Of a DNA stretch of 64,000 bases, positions 33,895-42,500 are shown in pieces (positions within the stretch are counted from its first letter, which is position 1; each line of letters starts with the position of its first letter). The position numbers were made by a program, and so were the translations under genes. The DNA is from Salinibacterium sp. ZJ450 (GTDB lineage: Bacteria > Actinomycetota > Actinomycetes > Actinomycetales > Microbacteriaceae), in NCBI RefSeq assembly GCF_011751885.2, contig NZ_CP061771.1, positions 2,914,001 through 2,978,000 on the forward strand, given 5' to 3'. A model generated the notes under the pieces. The model was not told the origin of the DNA. It did no database searches and saw only the letters and a list, made by a program, of their open reading frames with translations.

Positions 33895-33924
33895 AGCTTA
33901 GGGCCAGCCTCGCTCAGTCTGCAA
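33895..33924 (-). promoter_or_regulatory. predicted promoter of leader peptide and ABC operon
   Basis: On the minus strand TTGCAG (33919-33924) and TAAGCT (33895-33900) are 18 bases apart. The predicted transcript has about 230 bases before the first ABC gene. Confidence 0.45.
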
Positions 33925-33945
33925 GGAAAATCTCGCGCAACAAGA

Positions 33946-33986
33946 AACCGCCACGAACCACACCTGAGGCATGATTCGTGGCGGTT
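33946..33986 (-). terminator. terminator of mmsB-mmsA
   Basis: AACCGCCACGAA and TTCGTGGCGGTT form a perfect 12-bp stem (17-base loop), followed on the minus strand by TCTTGTTG. It lies 14 bases after the mmsA stop. Confidence 0.8.
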
Positions 33987-34000
33987 CGGATGTCGCGGAA

Positions 34001-35518
34001 CTAGTGCGTGGGGAAGCCCAGGCTGATCTGGCTTTCATTCGGTTCCGGCCAGCGGGTGGTCACGACCTTGCGGCGCGTGTAGAAGTTGAACGACTCCGGC
34101 CCGTACATGTGGGTGTCGCCGAACAGCGAGTCCTTCCAGCCGCCGAACGAGAACGCGCCGATCGGCACCGGGATCGGCACGTTGACGCCGACCATGCCGA
34201 CCTCGATGTCGAACTCGAACTGCCGGGCGGTCTTGCCGTCCCTGGTGAACACGGCGGTGCCGTTCGCGAACCGGTTGGAGTTGATCAGGTCAACCGCCTC
34301 CAGGTAGCTGTTGACCCGCACCACGGAGAGCACCGGGCCGAAGATCTCGTCGTCGTAGACCTTCATGCCGGGCTTCACGTTGTCGACCAAGGAGACGCCG
34401 ATGAAGTATCCGTCGGAGTCGAAGGCCTGCTCGCGGCCGTCGACGACGACGGTTGCGCCGTCGGTCACGGCGCTGTCCACGTAGCTGGCAACCCGGTCAC
34501 GGGCGTCCGCGGTGATCAGCGGACCCATCTCCGACGCGGGGTCGGTGCCATCGCCGATCACCAGGCCGGTGGTGCGCTGCTTGATCCGGTCGACGAGGTC
34601 GTCGGCGATCGGGCCGACCGCCACCACGACAGACACGGCCATGCAGCGCTCCCCCGCCGATCCGTACGCGGCCGAGATCGCGGCATCCGCTGCCGAGTCC
34701 AGGTCGGCATCCGGCATGACGACCATGTGATTCTTGGCGCCACCGAGGGCCTGCACGCGCTTGCCCGCCTGCGCCGCCGACGTGTACACGTACTTGGCGA
34801 TCGGGGTGGAGCCGACGAAGGACACCGCCTTGATGGTCGGGTTCACCAAAATCTCGTCGACCGCTTCCTTGTCGCCGTGCACGACGTTCAGGATGCCGTC
34901 AGGCAGCCCGGCATCCCGGAATACCTGCGCCAGCCACACGGCCGCGGACGGGTCACGCTCACTCGGCTTCAGGATGACGGCGTTGCCGGCCGCGATCGCG
35001 GTGGTGACCATCCAGAGCGGCACCATCGCGGGGAAGTTGAACGGGGTGATGCAGGCGACCACGCCGAGCGGCTGGCGCGTCTGGTGCACGTCGATGCCGG
35101 TGGCGACCTGCTCGGAGTAATCCCCCTTGAGGTGGTGCAGCAGGCCGGTGCAGAAGTCCACGTTCTCCAGGCCTCGGGCGATCTCGCCGCTGGCGTCGGA
35201 GAGCACCTTGCCGTGTTCGGCGGTGATGATCGCCGCCAGGTCGTTCTGGCGTTCCTCGATCAGCTGACGCACCCGGAACAGCACCTGCGAGCGCTTGGCC
35301 AGTCCGGTCTTGCGCCAGCCGGGCTGCGCGGCGGCCGCCACCTCGACGGCGTGGCGCACGGTGTCAGCTGACGCGAGCGCCACCTGCCCGGTCTGCTGAC
35401 CGGTTGCCGGGTTGAACACGCGGCCGTAACGGGCGGAGTCTGTCACCGATTCGGCGCCGATCAGGTGGCCGATGGTCTGAACGTCGGCGGTGGTGGTGGG
35501 GACGAGAGTGTCGGTCAT
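34001..35518 (-). CDS. mmsA: CoA-acylating methylmalonate-semialdehyde dehydrogenase
   Basis: The 505-residue aldehyde dehydrogenase converts methylmalonate or malonate semialdehyde to propionyl- or acetyl-CoA. It shows CITPFNFPAMVPLWM, LKPSERDPSAA, FVGSTPIAKYVY, LGGAKNHMVVMPDAD and the nucleophile in GSAGERCMAVS. The C-terminal GGWKDSLFGDTHMYGPESFNFYTRRK block separates MmsA from ordinary aldehyde dehydrogenases. It lies three bases after mmsB. An inositol-pathway role (IolA) is possible since the enzymes are homologous, but mmsB points to valine degradation. Confidence 0.95.
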   Translation of the reverse strand: MTDTLVPTTTADVQTIGHLIGAESVTDSARYGRVFNPATGQQTGQVALASADTVRHAVEVAAAAQPGWRKTGLAKRSQVLFRVRQLIEERQNDLAAIITAEHGKVLSDASGEIARGLENVDFCTGLLHHLKGDYSEQVATGIDVHQTRQPLGVVACITPFNFPAMVPLWMVTTAIAAGNAVILKPSERDPSAAVWLAQVFRDAGLPDGILNVVHGDKEAVDEILVNPTIKAVSFVGSTPIAKYVYTSAAQAGKRVQALGGAKNHMVVMPDADLDSAADAAISAAYGSAGERCMAVSVVVAVGPIADDLVDRIKQRTTGLVIGDGTDPASEMGPLITADARDRVASYVDSAVTDGATVVVDGREQAFDSDGYFIGVSLVDNVKPGMKVYDDEIFGPVLSVVRVNSYLEAVDLINSNRFANGTAVFTRDGKTARQFEFDIEVGMVGVNVPIPVPIGAFSFGGWKDSLFGDTHMYGPESFNFYTRRKVVTTRWPEPNESQISLGFPTH

Positions 35519-35521
35519 GGC

Positions 35522-36436
35522 TTATGCCTCCTGGTAGCCGCGGACGGAGCCGTCCGGCGAAATCTGCTTGACGATGAGGGAACAGTCCTTGTCGGCGAGG
35601 CCGTCGGCGATCAGCGCGTCGAAGTGGTCGCGGGCGAGGCTGGCGGCGGGGAGCTTGACCCCGGTGAGCGCGCCGGCGTCGAGCGCCAGCCCGACGTCCT
35701 TGCGGGCCAGGTCGACGCGGAAGGTGGCGTCGAAGTTGCGGTTCGCGGCGGCGCTGTCGACGATGCCGGGCACCGGATACCAGGTCTGCTGGGCCCAGGA
35801 GCGGCCGGATGACACCGACGCGATCTCCCAGAACACCTTCGGATCCAGGCCGAGGTTCTCGGCCAGTTGGGAGCCCTCGGCGGCCGCCATCAGGTCGATG
35901 AACAGCATCATGTTGTTGCAGATCTTGGCCGCGATGCCCATGGTCGCCGCCCCGGCGACGATGGTCTTACCCGACATCGGCGTGATGAAGGCGACCGCGT
36001 CGTCGACGGCCTCGGGTTCGCCACCCACCATGAATGCCAGGGTGGCGGCGGAGGCGCCGCTGATGCCGCCGGAGACCGGGGCGTCGACAAACCGGAAGCC
36101 GCGCCTGGCCGACTCCTCGTGGCAGAAGCGCGAGGTTTCCACGTCGACCGTGGAGCTGTCGGCGAGCAGCGTTTCGGTGCTGGCCGTGGCCCAGATGCCG
36201 TCCGGTGCCTCGAAGACGCTGCGCACATGCTCGCCCTTGGGCAGCATGGTGAATACGACATCCGCACCCGTTACAGCCTCGGCAATGCTGCCGACGATCT
36301 CGACGCCGTTCTCGGCGGCGGCGGCATTCGCGTCCGGGTTCAGGTCAAAGCCTCGCACCGTGTGCCCGGCCTTCACCAGGTTCGCTGTCATCGGGCCACC
36401 CATGTTGCCCAGGCCGATCCATCCGTATTGAGCCAA
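35522..36436 (-). CDS. mmsB: 3-hydroxyisobutyrate dehydrogenase
   Basis: The 304-residue NAD-dependent enzyme oxidises 3-hydroxyisobutyrate to methylmalonate semialdehyde, the substrate of MmsA. It has the N-terminal Rossmann GWIGLGNMGGPMTANLVKAGH, FTMLPKGEHV, the substrate motif FVDAPVSGGISGA and the catalytic Lys in KICNNMMLF. I place the start at a TTG (36436) because AAGGAGGT ends six bases before it and the Rossmann motif follows at once; no ATG or GTG fits. The regulator gene is divergent. Confidence 0.93.
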   Translation of the reverse strand: MAQYGWIGLGNMGGPMTANLVKAGHTVRGFDLNPDANAAAAENGVEIVGSIAEAVTGADVVFTMLPKGEHVRSVFEAPDGIWATASTETLLADSSTVDVETSRFCHEESARRGFRFVDAPVSGGISGASAATLAFMVGGEPEAVDDAVAFITPMSGKTIVAGAATMGIAAKICNNMMLFIDLMAAAEGSQLAENLGLDPKVFWEIASVSSGRSWAQQTWYPVPGIVDSAAANRNFDATFRVDLARKDVGLALDAGALTGVKLPAASLARDHFDALIADGLADKDCSLIVKQISPDGSVRGYQEA

Positions 36437-36520
36437 CGGGACCTCCTTGTCCACTTGTCGCTTTACCGCGCGGCTTCGAGCGGTGATGCCCACCGTATGC
36501 GGCATCCGTCTGCTTATCAA

Positions 36521-36568
36521 TGCACAGCGCGCCACGACAATTGCACTTCGGATGCGCATTCATGCACA
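36521..36568. promoter_or_regulatory. three phased TGCAC direct repeats between mmsB and lysR
   Basis: TGCAC begins at 36521, 36542 and 36563, exactly 21 bases (two helical turns) apart, each preceded by an A/T-rich triplet. They lie between the divergent mmsB and lysR starts, where a LysR tetramer would bind. Confidence 0.7.
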
Positions 36569-36576
36569 CTGACTGC

Positions 36577-37482
36577 ATGCGAGCCGCCGCCGACTACCAC
36601 CATCACCTCGAAAGCCTGATGACATTCCTGGCCGTCGCGCGGCTCGGGCGTTACACGGCGGCCGGTGAGTCGCTGGGCGTGAACCACTCCACGGTGTCGC
36701 GCCGCATCCGGGGCCTCGAGGCTGTGATGGGCGGGCGGGTGCTGGCGCGCACACCGGCGGGCTGGGAAGTCACCGAACTCGGGCAGCGGGCACTGGCCAG
36801 CGCCGAGGAGGTGGAGCGCGCCCTGGCCGGCCTCAGCCAGCACGCCGACGGCGGCGAGATCTCGGGCATGGTGCGCCTCGCCGCGCCGGACGCCTTCTCG
36901 ACATATATGGCCACTCCGGCACTCGCCGCGCTGCAGCGGGAACACCCGGGGCTGGTCGTCGAGGTGATCAGCGCCACCCAGCGCGTGCGGCAGAACCGGT
37001 CGGGAGTCGATCTGGAGATCGTGATCGGCAAACCCTTCGTGCACAAGGCGGTCGCCGCGCACGTGCTCGACTACGCGTTGGGGCTGTACGCGAGCCCGGA
37101 GTACTTGGAACGGGTCGGGCATCCGCGCACGCTCGACGACCTCGCGGATCATCGACTCAACTACTACATCGAGTCCGCATTGCGTGTGGATGACCTTGAC
37201 CGGGCGACCGACAGCCTGCCGCCGATGCGCCGCGGAATCTTCTCGACCAGCGTGTTCGCGCAGGTGGCGGCAACCGTGGCCGGTGCCGGGATCGGTCTGC
37301 TGCCGACCTTCCTCGTCGAGGGCCGCGACGACCTCGTGCGGGTGCTCCCTGACGGCTACAACCATGAGCTGTCCTACTGGGCGGTGGTGCGCGAGGAGGC
37401 GATGCGCAGCCCGGTGGTGACCGCCGTGTTTGCGGCGCTGCGCGAGGCCGGGGCGAACGCGGCACCCGTCGTGCGCGGCTGA
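36577..37482 (+). CDS. LysR family transcriptional regulator
   Basis: The 301-residue protein has the LysR winged helix at the N-terminus (LESLMTFLAVARLGRYTAAGESLGVNHSTVSRRIRGLEAVMGGRVLART) and an effector domain (GMVRLAAPDAFSTYMATPALAALQREHPGLVVEV). It is divergent from mmsB-mmsA, so it probably controls valine/3-hydroxyisobutyrate breakdown. I use the ATG at 36577 because the three TGCAC repeats then lie in the promoter; ATGs at 36562 and 36520 are in frame. Confidence 0.9.
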   Translation: MRAAADYHHHLESLMTFLAVARLGRYTAAGESLGVNHSTVSRRIRGLEAVMGGRVLARTPAGWEVTELGQRALASAEEVERALAGLSQHADGGEISGMVRLAAPDAFSTYMATPALAALQREHPGLVVEVISATQRVRQNRSGVDLEIVIGKPFVHKAVAAHVLDYALGLYASPEYLERVGHPRTLDDLADHRLNYYIESALRVDDLDRATDSLPPMRRGIFSTSVFAQVAATVAGAGIGLLPTFLVEGRDDLVRVLPDGYNHELSYWAVVREEAMRSPVVTAVFAALREAGANAAPVVRG

Positions 37483-37507
37483 GCCCGCGGTGGTCTGCCA
37501 CAACGGA

Positions 37508-37537
37508 AAGGGAGGCCCGCTCGCGCAGGCCTCCCTT
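37508..37537. terminator. bidirectional terminator between lysR and the MHS transporter gene
   Basis: AAGGGAGGCC and GGCCTCCCTT form a perfect 10-bp stem with loop CGCTCGCGCA, between two converging genes. The T-richness is weak (TTCGTCGT). Confidence 0.7.
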
Positions 37538-37551
37538 CGTCGTGCTGTCGG

Positions 37552-38937
37552 TTACTTGCGACCGGCGGCGTTCAGTTCCGCGGTGCGGGCGCGATCCATG
37601 TCGTCGAGGTCGTGCAGCGACGAGCCGCGGGTCTCGCGCAGCGCAGCCACAGCGATCAGGGTGACCACGGCGGCGATCACGATGTAGATCGCGACCGGGA
37701 TCCACGACTCGAACTCCCTCAGCAGCGCCGCGGCGATGATCGGAGCCATCGAGCCGGCCACGATCGACGTCACCTGGTAGCCGAGCGAGACGCCGGAGTA
37801 GCGCATCCGAGTCGGGAACATCTCGGCCATGATCGACGGCTGACCCGCGTACATCAGGGCGTGCACCATCAGGCCGAGGATCACTGCGGCCAGGATGATC
37901 GGCGCCTGGCCGGTGTCGAACATCGGGAATGCCGCGAACGGCCACACGATCATCAGCGTCGCACCGGTCGCGTAGACCGGGCGTCGTCCGAAGCGGTCGG
38001 TGAGACCGCCCACCAGCGGCACCACGATCAAGTGCGCAACGTGCGCGAGCAGCATCAGGCCAAGGATCTCCGTGGTCTCAATGCCCACCTGGGTGGCGAG
38101 GTAGGTGATCGAGAAGGTGACCACCATGTAGTACAGGATGTTCTCGCCGAAGCGCAGTCCCATCGCGGTGAAGACGCCACGCGGGTAGCGCTTGAACACC
38201 TCGACCACGCCGTAGCCGGCCGCCGCGTTCTGCTCGAGTTCTGCCTTGGCCTCGATGAAGATCGGCGCATCGCTGATCTTGGTGCGAATGTAGTAGCCGA
38301 TGGCCACGATCACGACCGACAGCCAGAAGCCCACACGCCAACCCCAGGCGAGGAAGGCTTCATCGCTCAACAGGGCCGACAACGTCAGCAGCACGACGGT
38401 GGCCAGCAGGTTACCGGCCGGAACCGCGGCCTGTGGCCAGCTCGCCCAGAAACCGCGTTCCTTGTCCGGCGCGTGCTCGGCGACCAGCAGCACGGCGCCG
38501 CCCCACTCACCACCGACGGCGAAGCCCTGGAAGAAACGCAGCACGATCAGCAGGATCGGAGCGGCGTAACCGATCTGGTCAAAGGTCGGCAGGCAGCCCA
38601 TCAGGAAGGTGGTGACACCGACCAGGATGATCGCGACCTGCAGCAGGCCCTTTCGGCCGTACTTGTCACCGAAGTGTCCGAAGACGATGCCACCGATCGG
38701 ACGGGCAATGAAGCCCACCGCGTAGGTCAGGAACGCCTTGATGATGTTGTCAAGTGGATCCGCACTCTCGGGGAAGAAGATCTTGTTGAACACCAGCGTC
38801 GCGGCCGTGGCGTACAAGAAGAACTCGTACCATTCCACGACGGTTCCGGCCATTGATGCGGTGACGACGCGGCGCAAGCCTCGCCTTGCCGCTGGGGTAT
38901 CTCCACCTCGGGGTGACGATTTTACGGACGAACTCAC
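37552..38937 (-). CDS. MFS transporter, metabolite:H+ symporter (MHS/ProP-like) family
   Basis: The 461-residue protein has twelve helices and MHS features: GTVVEWYEFFLYATAATLVF in helix 1, RPIGGIVFGHFGDKYGRKGLL as motif A, RFFQGFAVGGEWGGAVLLVAEHAP in helix 4-5 and PTRMRYSGVSLGYQ later. Known members import proline/betaine, shikimate, citrate or other organic acids. Its location near mmsAB and lysR makes a branched-chain-derived or other carboxylate a reasonable guess. The GTG start follows AAGGAGG. Confidence 0.92.
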   Translation of the reverse strand: MSSSVKSSPRGGDTPAARRGLRRVVTASMAGTVVEWYEFFLYATAATLVFNKIFFPESADPLDNIIKAFLTYAVGFIARPIGGIVFGHFGDKYGRKGLLQVAIILVGVTTFLMGCLPTFDQIGYAAPILLIVLRFFQGFAVGGEWGGAVLLVAEHAPDKERGFWASWPQAAVPAGNLLATVVLLTLSALLSDEAFLAWGWRVGFWLSVVIVAIGYYIRTKISDAPIFIEAKAELEQNAAAGYGVVEVFKRYPRGVFTAMGLRFGENILYYMVVTFSITYLATQVGIETTEILGLMLLAHVAHLIVVPLVGGLTDRFGRRPVYATGATLMIVWPFAAFPMFDTGQAPIILAAVILGLMVHALMYAGQPSIMAEMFPTRMRYSGVSLGYQVTSIVAGSMAPIIAAALLREFESWIPVAIYIVIAAVVTLIAVAALRETRGSSLHDLDDMDRARTAELNAAGRK

Positions 38938-39079
38938 GGACTACCTCCTTGTAGTGTGCGCTTCCCTGTCGGGTTGCGCGGGGCGCCTCTGCCCCTTCTG
39001 TGCGTCGTGACCTACAACCTGAATCGGCTGTCACGTCTGACATCCTTACACATCAGCAGCGCGTCATGGCGTCCTTTAC

Positions 39080-39105
39080 AAAACTCGACCGACTGGTCTA
39101 GTTTT
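39080..39105 (+). promoter_or_regulatory. palindromic operator at the tetR promoter
   Basis: AAAACTCGACC, four bases, GGTCTAGTTTT: inverted arms matching at 10 of 11 positions. The right arm contains the -10-like TAGTTT, six bases before the TetR ATG, so the repressor would cover its own promoter. The core GACC-N4-GGTC is like operators of LmrA/YxaF-type TetR proteins. Confidence 0.8.
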
Positions 39106-39110
39106 GCGTC

Positions 39111-39722
39111 ATGACCATTCAGGCGGATCGAAAAGTGGGCCCCAAGGGCCTAGCCGCGAGAGAGGCGTTAGCGCGAGCAACGCTTCGCTTGATCCAGGCG
39201 CAGGGATATCACGGAACCGGAGTCGCCGAGGTTGCGGCATCCTCGGGCGTGTCGAAGGGCTCCTTGTTCTTCCACTACCCCGACGGCAAGGACCAGCTGG
39301 CGGTCGCCGCGATCGACCTTGCCGAGGCAGACATCAGTCACCTGCTCCGGTCGGCCGCGGCATCTGCGACCACGCTGGTGGATGCCATCGCGACCGTTCT
39401 GGAGGCCTTGGCCGCCGACCTGATCGCGAGTGATTTCACGACCGGCTGCCCTGTGGCGGTGGTGACCATCGAGTCCGGCGGCTCGAACGAGCGGCTTCGC
39501 GACGCGTGCGTCCGCGCCTACGATTCCTGGGTTGAGCCGGTGCGCGAGATGCTTGCGAGCCACGGCTTTCCCGCCGAGACGGCAGCACCGCTGGCCTCGA
39601 CCATCGTGAGCCTGGTCGAGGGGGCGATGGTCACCAGCCGCGCCCGTCGAGACACGGCCCCGCTGCGGGACGCCCAGCTCATGTTGGGGATGCTGCTCGC
39701 CGCAAATGGCGAAGCCTCATGA
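39111..39722 (+). CDS. TetR/AcrR family regulator (LmrA/YxaF-like)
   Basis: The 203-residue repressor has the HTH at residues 17-62 (EALARATLRLIQAQGYHGTGVAEVAASSGVSKGSLFFHYPDGKDQLAVAAI). Its C-terminal domain (GCPVAVVTIESGGSNERLRDACVRAY .. STIVSLVEGAMVTSRA) resembles the LmrA/YxaF group. It is translated from an apparently leaderless message whose -10 region lies in the operator, so autorepression is likely. The stop overlaps the start of the oxidoreductase gene (ATGA), which is its probable target. Confidence 0.93.
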   Translation: MTIQADRKVGPKGLAAREALARATLRLIQAQGYHGTGVAEVAASSGVSKGSLFFHYPDGKDQLAVAAIDLAEADISHLLRSAAASATTLVDAIATVLEALAADLIASDFTTGCPVAVVTIESGGSNERLRDACVRAYDSWVEPVREMLASHGFPAETAAPLASTIVSLVEGAMVTSRARRDTAPLRDAQLMLGMLLAANGEAS

Positions 39723-40753
39723 CAGCGCAGGCCGCTACCGAGTCACTCGTATTCGGGGCAACCGGATTCATCGGAAGATGGCTCGTGCGGCAACTTCTCC
39801 TCGAGGGAGAAGCCGTCGTAGCGGCAACGCGCACGGCATCCGGAGCCACTGCCCTGCGGCACTGGCTTCACGAACACGACACCGAGACCTCGCGCTTGCG
39901 CACCGTCATCGTCGACTTCCAGACGCCGCAGTCCGTCGCGACATCCGGCCTCCACGCGGTTCGTGACGTCTTCAACGTCGCAGGCGGCTTTGCCTTCGGG
40001 ATGTCGCATTCCGAGGCGTTCGCCGCGAATGTCGAGGTTTCCCGAGCGGTGGTGGCAACTGCCTCGCAGGTGCCGCACCTTCGACGCCTGGTGCACCTGT
40101 CTGGCTATCGCGTCGGCGGCCAAGACCCGAGTGCTGTCCCGTGGAGCGACACCAAGCGAGCCCGAGAGTACCGGCGATTGGGGGCGTACGAGGGCTCGAA
40201 GGTCGAGAGCGACGCCGTCGTCCAGGCCGAAGCCCGCCGCCTCGGTGTGCCGCTGACCATCGTCAATCCGGCCACGGTGATCGGCGACAGCGTTCGAGGA
40301 GAGAGCGAGCAGCTCATCGGTCTCGCCGACACGGTTCTCTCGCTCTCCCGCCGCACCCTGCCGGCGGTGCCGGGGAACTCGACCACATTCGTGCCGGTCG
40401 TCACCGTCGATTACCTGGCGCAGTTCATGACGATCCTGCCGCGGATACCGGAAACCTCCGGGTGTTCTTACTGGGTTCTGGATGACGCGACCCCACCCTT
40501 GCCCGCCCTGCTTGCCTCGATCGGGCGCCATTTGGGTGTTCCTGCGCCCCGATGGCGCGTACCGGTGTGGCTGATTCGTGCGCTCCCGCGGAGCATCACA
40601 CAGGCAGACCCCGAGACGCTGTCCTTCCTCTCGTCGGATCGGTATCCGACGGGTCCGGCTGCGGCACTCGCCGCCCGCCACGGGCTCCACTTCCCCGACG
40701 TGCGCACCTCGCTCCATCTGTGGGCTGACTACCTGGTGGGCCGCTCGGCGTAA
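39719..40753 (+). CDS. NAD-dependent epimerase/dehydratase-type (extended SDR) oxidoreductase
   Basis: The 344-residue protein has the NAD(P) motif LVFGATGFIGRWLVRQLL, the active Ser/Tyr/Lys pattern (VHLSGYRVGG .. YEGSKVESDAVV) and the IVNPATVIGDS segment of the extended short-chain dehydrogenases. The substrate is unknown. It is cotranscribed and translationally coupled with the TetR regulator, so a small-molecule inducer that the enzyme converts is plausible. It ends with an AT-rich spacer. Confidence 0.9.
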   Translation: MTAQAATESLVFGATGFIGRWLVRQLLLEGEAVVAATRTASGATALRHWLHEHDTETSRLRTVIVDFQTPQSVATSGLHAVRDVFNVAGGFAFGMSHSEAFAANVEVSRAVVATASQVPHLRRLVHLSGYRVGGQDPSAVPWSDTKRAREYRRLGAYEGSKVESDAVVQAEARRLGVPLTIVNPATVIGDSVRGESEQLIGLADTVLSLSRRTLPAVPGNSTTFVPVVTVDYLAQFMTILPRIPETSGCSYWVLDDATPPLPALLASIGRHLGVPAPRWRVPVWLIRALPRSITQADPETLSFLSSDRYPTGPAAALAARHGLHFPDVRTSLHLWADYLVGRSA

Positions 40754-40769
40754 GTTTTTTCGGACATGT

Positions 40770-40823
40770 TGTAAAAAAAGCTTTACATGGTGACTAGCTT
40801 TCTATACATTCGGGGATGTAAAG
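40770..40823 (+). promoter_or_regulatory. TGTAAA inverted repeats upstream of the membrane protein/XRE operon
   Basis: TGTAAA (40770-40775) and TTTACA (40782-40787) form an inverted repeat with six spacer bases. A third half-site TGTAAA lies at 40817-40822, pairing with the second over a long spacing. The stretch is strikingly AT-rich for this genome. It probably holds the promoter and a regulator's binding site; the XRE protein of the operon is the candidate. Confidence 0.55.
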
Positions 40824-40860
40824 AAAACCAGACAATTCACCCGTCGAGCGAAGGAACTAC

Positions 40861-41280
40861 ATGTCGTACGAAGAGAAACGCACGTGGATCTATGCGGTGG
40901 TGGCAATTGCCGCCCCTGCCGTCTACGTCACCTACATTCTGGGGAAGGTCGCCAGCACCCCGGTCACCGATATCGACTACGTCGGTGCCATGCTCATTGC
41001 CATCGGCGGCGCCATTCTGGCGTCGATCGTCGCGGGCATGTTCATCGGCATCTCCTCCTCGAAGGAGGCGGGACGAAAGGACGAGCGGGACCAGGAGATC
41101 GGCCACCGCGGTTTCATCCTCGGCTTCTTCGTCTTCAGCATCCTGATGGTGGCGCCGCTGGTGATGGCCATGGCCGAAGTACCCCACTTCTGGATCGCGA
41201 ACACCATCTACCTCGCGTTCGCGCTCACCGCCTTCTTGTACTCCGTGCTCAAGATCGTCGCCTACCGCCGGGGGTTCTAG
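40861..41280 (+). CDS. four-helix membrane protein paired with an XRE regulator
   Basis: The 139-residue protein has four hydrophobic segments (about residues 9-28, 40-64, 84-104, 110-130). A charged cytoplasmic loop after helix 2 ([20 protein letters not shown]) is typical of small DUF2178-like proteins that are encoded beside YozG-type XRE regulators. The stop codon shares one base with the start of the regulator. The pair probably senses a membrane state, but the function is unknown. Confidence 0.85.
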   Translation: MSYEEKRTWIYAVVAIAAPAVYVTYILGKVASTPVTDIDYVGAMLIAIGGAILASIVAGMFIGISSSKEAGRKDERDQEIGHRGFILGFFVFSILMVAPLVMAMAEVPHFWIANTIYLAFALTAFLYSVLKIVAYRRGF

Positions 41281-41501
41281 TGGGCAAGCCAACCCGAGTG
41301 ACCAACGACATTCGTCGGTTGCGGTTCGCGAACGGGGAAATGACCCAAGCCGAGCTCGCGCAGCGCCTAGATGTCACCCGTCAGACCGTGATCGCCATCG
41401 AACAAGGTCGGTACTCCCCGTCACTGGAGGTCGCGTTCCAGATCGCGAAAGTGTTCAACGTTCCGCTGGACGCCGTCTTCCAATATCCAAGCGACAGCTA
41501 G
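41280..41501 (+). CDS. small XRE family (Cro/CI-type) transcriptional regulator, YozG-like
   Basis: The 73-residue protein is nearly all helix-turn-helix: [60 protein letters not shown]. The start is the GTG at 41280, whose G is the last base of the upstream TAG. It binds DNA as a dimer; the TGTAAA repeats before the operon are the obvious site. Downstream, 15 bases away, begins the alcohol dehydrogenase gene. Confidence 0.93.
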   Translation: MGKPTRVTNDIRRLRFANGEMTQAELAQRLDVTRQTVIAIEQGRYSPSLEVAFQIAKVFNVPLDAVFQYPSDS

Positions 41502-41516
41502 CACAAGGAAAACGTC

Positions 41517-42500
41517 ATGAGAGCAATTGTCAGTCGCACCTACGGTTCGCCGGATGTCGTGCGCATCGAAGAAGTTGCCGTCCCTGTCCTGAAAGACCAT
41601 GAGATCCTGATCCGCAATCACGCCACCGTGGTGTCGGCAGCCGAATGCACCGCGCGCGGAGGCAAAGACCCCTCCGCCCGCCTCTACTTCGGCCTGTTTC
41701 GGCCGCGCTTCCCGGTGCTCGGTACGAGCTTCGCCGGCGAAGTGCACTCGGTGGGCAGCGCGGTGACCAGATACCGAGTCGGCGACCAGCTCATGGGGTC
41801 GGTTGGACCGACCCTGGGCGCGCACGCGGAACTCGTCCGCACATCGGATGACGGCATCATCACCGCCAAGCCGGCGGGCCTGCCGTGGGCGGACGCGGTC
41901 GCCATCTTCGATGGCGCATTGACCGCGCTGCCCTTTCTGAGGGACGCCGCCCGATTGCAGAGCGGGCAGTCCATTCTCATCAACGGCGCCTCGGGCGCTG
42001 TCGGATCGGCGGCCGTTCAGCTCGCCAAGCACTTCGGCGCAGTGGTGACCGCGGTCACCAGCACGCCGAATCTGGAACTCGTGAAGTCGCTCGGCGCCGA
42101 CCACGTGATCGACTACACGGCCGGAGATTTCACGCGAAACGGCCAGACCTACGATGTGGTCTTTGATGCGGTGGGCAAGAGCTCCTACCGGCGCAGCCGC
42201 GCGCTACTGAAGCCAGGAGGGATCTACCTCACCACCGTTCCGTCGCTGCCCATCCTGGTTCAGATGCTGTGGACCTCGAAGATGGGCAAGACGAGGGCGG
42301 CCATCGCGTTCACGGGACTGCGGAAAGCGCCCGCGATGGCGAAAGACGTGGCGTTCATGGGCGAGCTCACGACCACAGGGAAATATGTGCCGGTCATCGA
42401 CAAGCACTACACCCTGACGCAAGCGGCGGCCGCGCACGCTCACGTGGAAACCGGACGGAAAAAGGGAAGCGTCGTAATCTCCCTGGCGGATGCAGCATGA
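41517..42500 (+). CDS. NAD(P)-dependent alcohol dehydrogenase / quinone oxidoreductase-type MDR protein
   Basis: The 327-residue medium-chain dehydrogenase has GTSFAGEVHSVGSAVTRYRVGDQLMG and the Rossmann ILINGASGAVGSAAVQLAKHFGAVVTAV. The catalytic and structural zinc cysteines are absent, so it is a zinc-less quinone-reductase-like enzyme (close to the NAD(P)-dependent alcohol dehydrogenases found next to regulators). It reduces quinones or enones in related cases. Its stop overlaps the ABC ATPase start (ATGA), coupling redox enzyme and exporter in one operon. Confidence 0.9.
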   Translation: MRAIVSRTYGSPDVVRIEEVAVPVLKDHEILIRNHATVVSAAECTARGGKDPSARLYFGLFRPRFPVLGTSFAGEVHSVGSAVTRYRVGDQLMGSVGPTLGAHAELVRTSDDGIITAKPAGLPWADAVAIFDGALTALPFLRDAARLQSGQSILINGASGAVGSAAVQLAKHFGAVVTAVTSTPNLELVKSLGADHVIDYTAGDFTRNGQTYDVVFDAVGKSSYRRSRALLKPGGIYLTTVPSLPILVQMLWTSKMGKTRAAIAFTGLRKAPAMAKDVAFMGELTTTGKYVPVIDKHYTLTQAAAAHAHVETGRKKGSVVISLADAA

